Below, one piece after another: positions 9,272-17,194 of a stretch of DNA of 64,000 nt. The DNA is taken from NCBI RefSeq assembly GCF_013364195.1, contig NZ_CP054918.1, forward strand, positions 6,623,001 through 6,687,000, written 5' to 3'. Below the pieces are notes generated by a model. The model searched no databases. It worked only from the letters and a program-made list of their open reading frames with translations, and was not told the origin of the DNA. The translations under genes were made by a program, and so were the position numbers. Each line of letters begins with the position of its first letter. Positions within the stretch are counted from its first letter, which is position 1. Source of the DNA: Streptomyces sp. NA04227. Its GTDB lineage: Bacteria; Actinomycetota; Actinomycetes; Streptomycetales; Streptomycetaceae.

Positions 9272-9883
9272 TCAGCTCTCTTTCCGCTTCGGAGTCTCGA
9301 CCTGTTTCTTGGGGGTCTCGACCTGCTTCTTCGGAGTCTCGACCTGCTTCAGGGCCTCGACGAGTCCCGGTGCCTCCCGGTCGCGGCTGGAGATCGATGT
9401 GACCGGCAGCGGCCAGGGGATGGCGAGTTCAGGGTCGTCGAAGGCGATCGTCACGTCCTCGGACGGGTCGTGCGGGCGGTCGATGCGGTACGAGACGTCG
9501 GCGGTTTCGGTCAGCGCCTGGAAGCCGTGCGCGCACCCCGCCGGGATGTACAGGGTTGCCTGGGTCTCGCCGGACAACTCGAAGGAGGCCCGGTTGCGGT
9601 AGGTCGGCGAGTCCGTCCGCAGGTCCACGAAGACGTCGAAGATCCTCCCGTACGAGCACCGCACGAGCTTGGCCTCACCGGCTCCGGAGCGCAGGTGCAG
9701 GCCGCGCAGCACGCCCCGGACCGAGCGGGACACGCTGTCCTGGGTGAAGGCGCCCGGGTCGAGGCCCACCGAGCGGACCACGTCGGCGTCGAAGGTGCGG
9801 CAGAAGAAGCCGCGCTCGTCGGTGTACGGCGTCGGCTCGAACAGGTACGCGCCGTCTATCTCCGGGACTTCGGTCGCCTTCAT
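9272..9883 (-). CDS. dTDP-4-dehydrorhamnose 3,5-epimerase family protein (RfbC-like)
   Basis: 203 residues starting at an ATG that overlaps the stop of the pyruvyltransferase gene. The cupin core is clear: TPYTDERGFFCRTF, VLRGLHLR (catalytic His region), IFDVFVDLR and ATLYIPAGCAHGFQAL. RfbC enzymes epimerise C3 and/or C5 of 4-keto-6-deoxy sugars. In this operon the substrate is more likely CDP-linked than dTDP-linked, because the only nucleotidyltransferase gene is a cytidylyltransferase. The canonical HLQ after the catalytic His is HLR here. The C-terminus is a threefold KQVETPK repeat outside the fold. Confidence 0.88.
   Translation of the reverse strand: MKATEVPEIDGAYLFEPTPYTDERGFFCRTFDADVVRSVGLDPGAFTQDSVSRSVRGVLRGLHLRSGAGEAKLVRCSYGRIFDVFVDLRTDSPTYRNRASFELSGETQATLYIPAGCAHGFQALTETADVSYRIDRPHDPSEDVTIAFDDPELAIPWPLPVTSISSRDREAPGLVEALKQVETPKKQVETPKKQVETPKRKES
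9287..9349. repeat. Three 21-bp tandem repeats at the 3' end of the RfbC-like gene
   Basis: Three in-frame units (9287-9307, 9308-9328, 9329-9349) share the core GGTCTCGACCTG or GAGTCTCGACCTG and encode KQVETPK three times. The repeats are confined to the C-terminal tail, so copy-number change would not disturb the enzyme core. Confidence 0.85.
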
Positions 9884-11136
9884 GGAGCCTCCCGCAGGGT
9901 GTGGGTGTGGGTATGGGTGGGGGCGTGGGTGTGGTCGGGGGCCGGGAACAGGGCTGCGGTCAAGGCGGTGAACTGCTGCTCGAGGCGCCGGGCGACGGTC
10001 AGGTTTCGCTCGGTGAGGGTTCGCCGTACCTCCGCCGATCGCTGCTCCAGCGCCCGGAACTGTTCGAGCAGTCGCTCGGCGTCGACCTCGCGAGCCGGGT
10101 GGCAGTACGCCGCAAGGCCCATCCGCGCCATGAGCGCGTCGCTCTTGGCCGCATAGCTGAGTGCGAGCGTCGGTGTGCCGACCTTCAGCGCGCAGATCAG
10201 GTTGTGGTAGCGGGTCGCCACCACGGTGTCGGCGGCCGCCATCTCCCTCATCAGGTCGGCCAGCGAGGCCACTTCGGCGGCGGTGACCAGTGGCGAATCC
10301 ACCGCGTCGAGGATCGCGCCGACCACCGGCCGGTCGACCTCGTCGCCGGTGAGCAGCCGGACCGGCCTGCCGTCCTCGACCAGCGCGCGGACGAAGCGCG
10401 TCGTTCCGTCGAGGTAGCGGCGGTGGATCTCCTCGGCCCGGGCGCGGTCGTCGTTGCCGCCGTGGAAGGCCATGATGCCGACGCAGACCGGGCCGGGCGG
10501 GCCTTGCGGCTCGCTCCTCGGCGGCGTCGGCAGGGCGAAGGCGAGGTCCGGGTAGACCTCGTCGCGCGCGGTGTCCACGCCCATCGCCCGCATCGCGCCC
10601 CGGGATTGGGCGTCGCGGTACGACCGGTAGGTGGCGAGCCGCGCCGACCAGCGCACCAGGGCTCGGGTCGGCCGGTCGCCGATCTCGGAGGCGCCTACGC
10701 CGACCAACGCGACCCGGGTGCCGAACAGTCGGCCGGACGCGCAGAGCAGGAACAGGGAGTACGGGAAGCCCCACGGCCGCAGTGGCAGTGTGGCCTCCAG
10801 GACGCCCATGCCCGGCACGATCACCACGTCGTGTTGGCGTACCCAGGCCGCGGTGCGGGCGGCGTCGACGAGTTTGCCCAGGGCCTTGGCCGCGATGGCG
10901 CCCGCGCGCGAGGCGGTCCGGTACTCCCCGCGGTACCAGTGCAGTCGCGTCGCGGGGATCCGGTACCGGGTCGCGACGACTTCGGGTCCGCCGCACAGCG
11001 CGTCCACGACCGCGTTCGGGTGCTCGGCGCGCAGGTAGCCGAGCACGGCCTCCAGCGAGCCGTCGTTGCCGAGGTTGCCGGAGCCGAGCAGGCCGAACAC
11101 CCCGACGCGCACCGGAGTTTCGTACGCGGAGGTCAC
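9880..11136 (-). CDS. Polysaccharide pyruvyl transferase family protein
   Basis: 418 residues from GTG, overlapping the stop of the GT2 gene by four bases. The N-terminus VGVFGLLGSGNLGNDGSLEAVL and the later VVIVPGMGVLE, VALVGVGASEIG and VATRYHNLICAL are hallmarks of the CsaB/WcaK-like pyruvyl transferase fold. The role would be ketal addition of phosphoenolpyruvate-derived pyruvate to a sugar of the repeat unit, giving negative charge. Some members have diverged to glycosyl transfer, so the exact donor is not certain. The last 15 or so residues are a His/Thr repeat (HTHTHTHT). Confidence 0.85.
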   Translation of the reverse strand: MTSAYETPVRVGVFGLLGSGNLGNDGSLEAVLGYLRAEHPNAVVDALCGGPEVVATRYRIPATRLHWYRGEYRTASRAGAIAAKALGKLVDAARTAAWVRQHDVVIVPGMGVLEATLPLRPWGFPYSLFLLCASGRLFGTRVALVGVGASEIGDRPTRALVRWSARLATYRSYRDAQSRGAMRAMGVDTARDEVYPDLAFALPTPPRSEPQGPPGPVCVGIMAFHGGNDDRARAEEIHRRYLDGTTRFVRALVEDGRPVRLLTGDEVDRPVVGAILDAVDSPLVTAAEVASLADLMREMAAADTVVATRYHNLICALKVGTPTLALSYAAKSDALMARMGLAAYCHPAREVDAERLLEQFRALEQRSAEVRRTLTERNLTVARRLEQQFTALTAALFPAPDHTHAPTHTHTHTLREAP

Positions 11137-12080
11137 GCCTGCCTGCCTTCACGGCCGGCGACGAGGGCGTCGACGGAGACGGTGAGCAGGGCCGGGTCGA
11201 CCGGGGTGCGGTCCTCGACCCGCTCGCCGGCGCCGGGCCGGGCCCGGCTCGCCATCCATGCGGCGAGGTGGCAGTAGCACGCGCGCCGGTCGGCCGAGGA
11301 CAACGGCGCCCGCCGGATCGCCGCGACGAAGCCCCATACGTACTCGGCGAGGAGCCTGGGCGTGGGGTGCAGCGTGCCTGCTCGGCGCGGGTCCAGGTTG
11401 ACGCACCTGGAGCGCTTGGAAGGGTTGGCGCGTTCGGCGCGGGTGGGGTGGTCGCGGCGGAAGTACAGGAGTTCCGGTACCTGGTGGAAGGGGCCGTGCA
11501 GACCGATCTCGGTGACGAACGTGCGGTCCGCGTGGTGGTAGCTGTCGTGCGGCTTCACCCGGCGCAGCACCTCGGCCCGCATCACGCCGTAGAAGTCGTC
11601 GCCGCCTGGCTCGAACAGCATGCTGCGGAAGCGCTCCGGCGGGTGCGGTGAATTGGTGGCGAGCCCGTACTCGTAGGGGACCTTGACCTGGCCCTCGCCG
11701 TCGATGACCGCCTGGTCGGCGTGCGCGAGGACGACGTCCGGCCGTTCGTCCAGCGCCTCGACGCAGCGCCGCAGCAGGTCCCGGGCGTACAGGTCGTCGT
11801 GCGAGGCCCACTTGAACAACTCGCCGTGGCATTGGGTGAATACGTAGTTGTGGTTCGGTGCGGCGCCGATGTTCCGGGGCAGCCTGAGGTAGCGGATGCG
11901 CGAGTCCCGCGCGGCGTAGCGGCGGCAGATGTCCTCGGTGCCGTCGGTCGAGGCGTTGTCGGAGACGACCAGCTCGAAGTCCTCGTAGGTCTGGCCGAGC
12001 AGGGCGTCGAGCGACTCGGCCAGGTACTCCTCGCCGTTGTAGACGGGCAGGCCGATGCTCAGCCGGGGCAGGGCGGTCAT
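11133..12080 (-). CDS. Family 2 glycosyltransferase
   Basis: 315 residues. It shows the GT-A nucleotide-diphospho-sugar fold: SIGLPVYNGEEYLAESL, the TYEDFELVVSDNASTDGT signature, and an acidic metal-site region at WASHDDLYARDLL. It would add one sugar to the lipid-linked repeat unit on the cytoplasmic face. The start ATG overlaps the Wzx stop (ATGA), which is why I chose it over upstream in-frame codons inside wzx. The acceptor and donor cannot be read from sequence. Confidence 0.9.
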   Translation of the reverse strand: MTALPRLSIGLPVYNGEEYLAESLDALLGQTYEDFELVVSDNASTDGTEDICRRYAARDSRIRYLRLPRNIGAAPNHNYVFTQCHGELFKWASHDDLYARDLLRRCVEALDERPDVVLAHADQAVIDGEGQVKVPYEYGLATNSPHPPERFRSMLFEPGGDDFYGVMRAEVLRRVKPHDSYHHADRTFVTEIGLHGPFHQVPELLYFRRDHPTRAERANPSKRSRCVNLDPRRAGTLHPTPRLLAEYVWGFVAAIRRAPLSSADRRACYCHLAAWMASRARPGAGERVEDRTPVDPALLTVSVDALVAGREGRQA

Positions 12081-13387
12081 GTCGTCCTCACTTCGGGGAT
12101 CGGAGGGTGGTCGTGCTCGCGCAGGGCGGACCGCAGTTGCAGCCACCACACGGCTGAGGCGCTCAACGTGGCGGCGGCGACGCCCCAGGCCGAGCCGACC
12201 GTGCCGGCCACGGTCGCGCCGCCGAGTCCGCCGCCGACGTAGCAGAGGGAGGCGAACAGCTGGCAGCGCAGGCTGCGCCGGGCCGCGGCCAGGGCGCGCA
12301 GCCCGACCGCGGCGCCGACGCCGAGGCTCGCGCCCGCGACGCCGAGCGTGGCCGGCACGATGAGTTGCGAGGCGGAGTGCCAGACATCGCCGAGTACGAG
12401 TTCGCCGGCCCGGCCGGGCACGAGGAGCAGCGCAGCGCCCCAGAGCAGTGCGGCGGCGGCCTGTCCGCCGCCGAGCAGGAGGCAGAACGTGCGCAGTCGG
12501 TGCGGGGCCCGTCGTAGTACCCGCGCCGCTTCCGCGACGGTGACCAGCGAGAGCCCCATCAGCACGGCGAGGAACGGGCCGAGCAGGAGTTCGGCGCCTC
12601 GGACCGCGCCCACGGCGCCGAATCCGACGATCGCGCCGAGGCCGTAGGCCCGCAACTGGCCGGCGCCGCTGACGCCGACGTTCTCGACCAGGTACCGGTA
12701 GCCGAGGTCGCGCTGGTCGCGAAGCCACCGGCGCGCGCCGGTCGGTTGGGGCCGGATGCCGGACTGGAGGCAGCCGTATCCCGCGGCCACCGTGGCGGCC
12801 GCGCCCCAGGCGAGCACGAAAGCGGCCACGGTGCCCGCGCGGGCGGCCAGCACCATGGCCGGGACGAGCGCGATGCCCCCCAGGAGGTCGTTGGCGAACG
12901 CCTTGCGCCCGGTGCCGGCGGCGAAGAACGAGAACCGCCAGGCGTCTTGCAGCAGCAGTCCCGGCAGCACGACGCCGAGGCAGGCGAAAGCGGGCCCCAC
13001 GCGGCCACCGAGTGCCGACCCCGCCACCAGACAGACCGCGCAGACGGCGACGGCGACGCCGAGCGCGGTACCCGACGAACTGGCCGCCGCCGAGCGCCAG
13101 TTGGCGTCCGGTACGCCGCTGAAGCGCACCACGAGCGGGTCGGTGGCCAGGCCGCGGGAGACCCCGAGGACCACGCCGTAGGTCACCCAGGCCAGGCTGA
13201 ACACACCGAACGCGGCCAGCCCCAGCGAGCGGGCCACGTAGATTCCCACCGCGAAGTTGGTCATGCTGCAGACCGCCTGGTCGGCCAGCCCCCAGGACAG
13301 CCGGCCGACCATGGCGCGCTTGGCGGTGCGCCGGGCGGGCCCGGCCCGGTCCGCCGGTGTCGTCGGCTTCTCCCGCTCGGTGGTCAT
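12077..13387 (-). CDS. Wzx-like polysaccharide flippase
   Basis: 436 residues, strongly hydrophobic, with about a dozen membrane spans and a soluble N-terminus (MTTEREKPTTPADRAG). The opening pair of helices (WGLADQAVCSMTNFAVGIYVARSLG) resembles polysaccharide-transport proteins of the MATE-like flippase superfamily. It should move the undecaprenyl-linked repeat unit to the outer face for polymerisation by the Wzy protein of this operon. The ATG lies 5 bp after the stop of the DUF4910 gene. Sequence identity among flippases is low, so the assignment rests on topology and context. Confidence 0.82.
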   Translation of the reverse strand: MTTEREKPTTPADRAGPARRTAKRAMVGRLSWGLADQAVCSMTNFAVGIYVARSLGLAAFGVFSLAWVTYGVVLGVSRGLATDPLVVRFSGVPDANWRSAAASSSGTALGVAVAVCAVCLVAGSALGGRVGPAFACLGVVLPGLLLQDAWRFSFFAAGTGRKAFANDLLGGIALVPAMVLAARAGTVAAFVLAWGAAATVAAGYGCLQSGIRPQPTGARRWLRDQRDLGYRYLVENVGVSGAGQLRAYGLGAIVGFGAVGAVRGAELLLGPFLAVLMGLSLVTVAEAARVLRRAPHRLRTFCLLLGGGQAAAALLWGAALLLVPGRAGELVLGDVWHSASQLIVPATLGVAGASLGVGAAVGLRALAAARRSLRCQLFASLCYVGGGLGGATVAGTVGSAWGVAAATLSASAVWWLQLRSALREHDHPPIPEVRTT

Positions 13388-13392
13388 CGACC

Positions 13393-14667
13393 TCACGCCT
13401 TGATCAGCCCGGCGCCGTGCAGGGCGTCGGCCGCGGCGGCGACGGTGTCGAACGGCAGGCCGGACCGCTCGGCGACGTCCAGCAGACCGTGCTCGCCGTC
13501 GGAGAGGCTGAGCACCCAGAGCATGGCCAGCTGGGCCTGCTTCGCGTCGCTGCGACCGCCGAGCGAGTCGTACAACCCCCTTCGGCCGAGCTGGGGTTCG
13601 CCGTACGGGCTGAGATTGAGGTAGCGGCGATTGCGGTCCAGGACGGTGAACGCCTCGCGGCAGACGGCGAGTGTGTCCGCCATCGCCCGCGGGGACACGA
13701 AGTCCGGGTTGTCCGCCGAGGTGTGGTACTCGGGGTAGCCGGCGTACGGGGTGCGGCTGAGCGAGCCCACGCCGAGATCGAACCCGGGGGAGCAGAACTG
13801 CCGCTCGTCGTAGCCGTAGGGAGTGAACTCGGCAACGTGGTGCGGGCGTTCGGAGGCGGCGAGGACGTGCCGCATGACGCGGTCGATCTCCGCGTCGCCG
13901 CGCCTGCTCTGCTTGTACGTCAGTTGGCCCGAGTCTCCGGCGCAGGCCAGCACCAGCCCGTGCTTGACATGCTCGATCCGCTCCGCGTGGCGGGCGAGCC
14001 AGGTGATCGCTCCGATGGTGCCGGGTGCGAACAGGAACCGGTAGGTGTACCAAGGTGTTTGCTCCGCCAGCGCCCGGGCCAGGAAGGTCGCCACCGCGAT
14101 ACCGGCCAGGTTGTCGTTGGCCAGTGACGGGTGGCAGACGTGGCAGGAGACGAGCACCTCGTCGGGGACCTGCCCGGGGACCACGTGCTCGGCGTAGGTG
14201 AGGTGGCCGTCGGCGAGGGTGGAGTCGATGCATACCTCGTAGTCGCCGTCCGGCAGCGCGTCCAGGGTCTCCTGGGCCAGGCAGAAACCCCATCGCGGCT
14301 GGTAGTAGCTGGTGCGGTAGGGCACCCAGGACGGATGGTCCGGCAGGGTGTGCAGGTGCGCGCGCAGTTCGGCCAGCGGCATGGTCCGCGCCACGGGCAC
14401 GCTGTAGCCGAGCACGTGCAGGCTGGACGCGGCGAAGTCGACGACCCGGTTGCCTGCGGAGTCGGCGATGTAGGCGTCACGGATGTTCCACTCCTGCGGC
14501 ACCGTCCAGTCGAGCACCTGTGTCCCGGTCGGCACCTCGTGCGTCCGCAGCGGGATGTACTCGCCGACGATGTCGAGACTGGCGCGCACACCGTCGCCGG
14601 TGATGCTCCGGCACAGCGGGTACAGCCGCTCCACCAGTGCGTGCATCTGTTCGCCGGTCGTGGTCAT
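13393..14667 (-). CDS. DUF4910/DUF2172 (M28-peptidase-like) protein
   Basis: 424 residues. The N-terminal part (LVERLYPLCRSITGDGVR, VLDWTVPQEWNIRDAYI) matches the DUF2172/DUF4910 family. The core has CHVCHPSLANDNLAG, an M28-like metal-site segment, followed by FLFAPGTIGAITWL and DYDER-like GYDERQFCSPG. The last 70 residues look like a small winged helix. The family is aminopeptidase-like and recurs in surface-polysaccharide loci, but I know of no proven reaction. Here it sits between the epimerase and Wzx genes and overlaps the epimerase stop by four bases. Cleavage of an amide on an amino or acylated sugar is a guess. Confidence 0.85.
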   Translation of the reverse strand: MTTTGEQMHALVERLYPLCRSITGDGVRASLDIVGEYIPLRTHEVPTGTQVLDWTVPQEWNIRDAYIADSAGNRVVDFAASSLHVLGYSVPVARTMPLAELRAHLHTLPDHPSWVPYRTSYYQPRWGFCLAQETLDALPDGDYEVCIDSTLADGHLTYAEHVVPGQVPDEVLVSCHVCHPSLANDNLAGIAVATFLARALAEQTPWYTYRFLFAPGTIGAITWLARHAERIEHVKHGLVLACAGDSGQLTYKQSRRGDAEIDRVMRHVLAASERPHHVAEFTPYGYDERQFCSPGFDLGVGSLSRTPYAGYPEYHTSADNPDFVSPRAMADTLAVCREAFTVLDRNRRYLNLSPYGEPQLGRRGLYDSLGGRSDAKQAQLAMLWVLSLSDGEHGLLDVAERSGLPFDTVAAAADALHGAGLIKA

Positions 14668-15719
14668 CGGCGCCACCGCAGGGTGCCGTCGACGGCGTCG
14701 GCGTCGGACGCCGCGCGCAGCACGGCGAGGCGGGTGAAACGTCGCTCGAAGTCCTCCCGCGTCAGTCCGTGTTTCCGGTAGGCGTCGGCGAGTTCGAGCG
14801 CGCCCTGTTTCACCGTCCACTCGCAGTCGAAGCCGGGCAGCGCGGCGCGCAGTCGGGAGAAGTCCACCCGGTAGGACCGCGGATCGGCACCGGTCTCCCC
14901 GGTGATCACCACGCGCGAGCCGGGCACCGCCTCGGCGACCTGCTCGGCGATCTCGGCGACCGTGACGTTGTTGATCTCGCTGCCGATGTTGAACGCCCGG
15001 TCGTGCACCGCTTCCCGCGGCGCGGTCAGCACCGCCGTGAAGGCCCGTGCGATGTCGGCGGCGTGCACCAGCGGGCGCCAGGGGGTGCCGTCGGAGAGCA
15101 CCAGGACCTCGCCGGACAGGAGCGCGTGGCCCACCAGGTTGTTCAGCACGATGTCGGCGCGCAGCCGGGGCGAGTAGCCGAAGGCGGTGGCGTTGCGCAT
15201 GTACACCGGGCTGAAGTCGCCGTCGGCCAGCGCCCGCAGGTCGTCCTCCACCCGCACCTTGGACTCCGCGTACGGCGTCACCGGGCGCAGCGGGGCGTCC
15301 TCGGTCACCAGGCCGTCCCCGCCGGCGGCGCCGTAGACCGAGCAGGTCGACGCGTACACGAAGCGCCGCACTCCCGCGTCCCGGGCGAGGCGGGCCAGCC
15401 GCACGGAGGCGTGGTGGTTGATGTCGTAGGTGAGGTCCGGTGCGAGGGCTCCCAGCGGGTCGTTGGACAGGGCGGCCAGGTGGATCACGGCGTCCACACC
15501 GGCCACGTGGTCGGGCGTGACGTCGCGCAGGTCCACGTCGTGTCCGGGCGGGTCCGCGGGCATGGGGTATCCCCTGCTCGAAGAGCTTGGGGAAAGGCCG
15601 AGGACGCAGTCGGCGAACAGGCCCGAGTCGAGGCCGACGACTTCGTGCCCGGCGGCCGCGAGGACCGGGGCCATCACGGTGCCCAGGTAGCCCTGGTGTC
15701 CGGTGAGCAGCACGCGCAA
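14664..15719 (-). CDS. NAD-dependent epimerase/dehydratase
   Basis: 351 residues. Extended-SDR features: LLTGHQGYLG cofactor loop, VIHLAALSNDP, FVYASTCSVYG and YAESK with the catalytic Tyr and Lys, plus RPLVHAADIARA. The start is a TTG at 15719, supported by a GGGGGA RBS seven bases upstream; GTG at 15713 is the alternative. It is likely to act on the CDP-sugar made by the cytidylyltransferase, either as a 4,6-dehydratase or as an epimerase/reductase. After the first beta-alpha-beta unit it carries an extra SPSSSSRGYPM segment encoded by an interspersed DNA element (15561-15596). Confidence 0.88.
   Translation of the reverse strand: MRVLLTGHQGYLGTVMAPVLAAAGHEVVGLDSGLFADCVLGLSPSSSSRGYPMPADPPGHDVDLRDVTPDHVAGVDAVIHLAALSNDPLGALAPDLTYDINHHASVRLARLARDAGVRRFVYASTCSVYGAAGGDGLVTEDAPLRPVTPYAESKVRVEDDLRALADGDFSPVYMRNATAFGYSPRLRADIVLNNLVGHALLSGEVLVLSDGTPWRPLVHAADIARAFTAVLTAPREAVHDRAFNIGSEINNVTVAEIAEQVAEAVPGSRVVITGETGADPRSYRVDFSRLRAALPGFDCEWTVKQGALELADAYRKHGLTREDFERRFTRLAVLRAASDADAVDGTLRWRR
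15561..15596 (+). repeat. Interspersed 36-bp element, copy 1
   Basis: The core CTGCTCGAAGAGCT is flanked on the left by a GGGG-TAT-CCCC near-palindrome. It shares 30 of 36 bases with the copy at 30448-30483, is in the same orientation, and is again inside a minus-strand coding region. Confidence 0.8.
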
Positions 15720-15722
15720 GGT

Positions 15723-16370
15723 TCAGTCCCCCAGGTCGAGTGTGAGTTTGGTGGCGGCGAACGCCTCGGCGTAGCGCGCGTGGCATTCGATGCCGCGGAT
15801 GCGCGCGAGGCCCAGGAAGGCCTCCCGGTCGTACCAGGGCCGGTGCCGTTGCGAGGGGTAGTGCTCCTGCAGCAGCCGCACCTTCTGTTCGGCGACCTCC
15901 GGCGACAGCGGCTGGTAGGCCGCGAGTCGGGTGAGATCGCCGTCCCATTTGACGATCTCGTAGCCGAGGACGAGGTGGTCGCGGAAGGCGGTCGTGATCA
16001 GCTTCGCCAGGCCGCGGTGATCCTGGTGCGCGTCGTCGGTACGCGGGGCAAGCACGACATCCGGCTCGCTCCGCTCGCGCAGCTCCTCGACCGCGGCCTT
16101 GGCCTCGTCCCAGTACGCGGGCAGCCGTCCGTCCGGCAGCTTGAGCACGGTCAGCCGCAGGTCGGCGCCCGGGCAGAAGGCGGTGAGCGCGGCCTCTTCC
16201 TCCTGCTCCCGTTCGCTGCCACCGCCGGAGAGCACCAGTGCGTCGATACGGATACCCGGCCGCGCGAGGCACATCGTCAGCAGCGTGCCACCGGCACCGA
16301 TGGCGATGTCGTCGCAGTGCGCGCCCACCGCGACGATCCGGTCCAGGTGCCCGGCCCCGAGCCTCAGCAC
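15723..16370 (-). CDS. PIG-L family deacetylase
   Basis: 215 residues from a GTG overlapping the cytidylyltransferase stop (GTGCTGA). The zinc-site signature appears as VGAHCDDIAIGAGG, with the distal His in DDAHQDHRGLA. PIG-L enzymes remove N-acetyl groups from sugars or pseudo-disaccharides. It lies between the cytidylyltransferase and epimerase genes and probably de-N-acetylates an intermediate or the repeat unit. The canonical AHPDDE motif reads AHCDDI here; the metal-binding His and second Asp are retained. Confidence 0.87.
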   Translation of the reverse strand: MLRLGAGHLDRIVAVGAHCDDIAIGAGGTLLTMCLARPGIRIDALVLSGGGSEREQEEEAALTAFCPGADLRLTVLKLPDGRLPAYWDEAKAAVEELRERSEPDVVLAPRTDDAHQDHRGLAKLITTAFRDHLVLGYEIVKWDGDLTRLAAYQPLSPEVAEQKVRLLQEHYPSQRHRPWYDREAFLGLARIRGIECHARYAEAFAATKLTLDLGD

Positions 16371-17194
16371 GCTCTCGCTCCGGCGCCGTCCCGGCCGACG
16401 CTCGCGCCGATCCCTGCGCCGTCGCGTTCCCACACGGCCCACGGGCGGTCGCCCCGGGCATAGGCGGCATCCAGCGCGGCCCGCTCCTTCACGGTGTCGG
16501 TGGGCTTCCAGAAGCCGCGGTGCTGGTGCGCCACCAACCGTCCGCGCTTGGCCAGTTGGGCGCAGCCGTCGGCCACCAGGTCGCCGTTCTCCGGTATGTG
16601 GTCGAAGATCTCCTGGCGGAGCACGAAGTAGCCGCCGTTCTCCCACAGCGGCAGTTCGCTCACCGCGGTGATGCCGCCCACCAGGCCGTCCTCGCCCAGG
16701 TCCACACAGTGGAACGAGGACTGCGGCGGCACCACCGTCATCGACGCACCGGCGTCACGCCGGGCGAACCGGTCGATCATCTCCGGCAGCGGGGCATCGG
16801 TGAGCACGTCGGCGTAGTTGGCGAGGAACATCTCGTCGCCGTCCAGGTGGTGCCGCACCCGGCGCAGCCGCTCCCCGATCGGTGACTCGATGCCGGTCTG
16901 CGCGAACGTGATCGTCCAGTCGGCGATGTCGGTGGACAGCAACTCGGTGCGCCCGCCCCGCAGTACGAAGTCGTTGGACGCCGTCTCCTCGTAGTTGAGG
17001 AAGAAGTCCTTGATGTGGTGGGCGCCGTAGCCGAGGCACAGGATGAAGTCGGTGTGCCCGAAGTAGGCGTAGTAGCGCATGACGTGCCAGATCAGCGGCC
17101 GGGGGCCGACCATCGCCATCGGTTTGGGCATGTCGTCGAAGGCTCCGTTGCGCATGCGCAGCCCGTAACCGCCGCAGAACAGTACGACCTTCAT
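16364..17194 (-). CDS. rfbF: Glucose-1-phosphate cytidylyltransferase
   Basis: 276 residues, near the family norm of about 255-260 with a short Gly/Ala-rich C-terminal extension. The nucleotide-binding loop is FCGGYGLRMR, followed by PKPMAMVGPRPLIWHVMRYYA. Further matches to RfbF are FILCLGYGAHHIKDFFLNY, NYADVLTD and GFWKPTDTVKER. It makes CDP-glucose from glucose-1-phosphate and CTP, the entry point to CDP-3,6-dideoxy or branched sugars. Its ATG overlaps the methyltransferase stop. No obvious dedicated CDP-glucose 4,6-dehydratase is visible unless the neighbouring epimerase does that step. Confidence 0.93.
   Translation of the reverse strand: MKVVLFCGGYGLRMRNGAFDDMPKPMAMVGPRPLIWHVMRYYAYFGHTDFILCLGYGAHHIKDFFLNYEETASNDFVLRGGRTELLSTDIADWTITFAQTGIESPIGERLRRVRHHLDGDEMFLANYADVLTDAPLPEMIDRFARRDAGASMTVVPPQSSFHCVDLGEDGLVGGITAVSELPLWENGGYFVLRQEIFDHIPENGDLVADGCAQLAKRGRLVAHQHRGFWKPTDTVKERAALDAAYARGDRPWAVWERDGAGIGASVGRDGAGARAC

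Noticed and set aside
9182..11277. Long plus-strand open frames opposite the RfbC and pyruvyltransferase genes
   Set aside because: They mirror high-GC coding on the minus strand and have Arg/Gly/Ala-biased composition without any domain.
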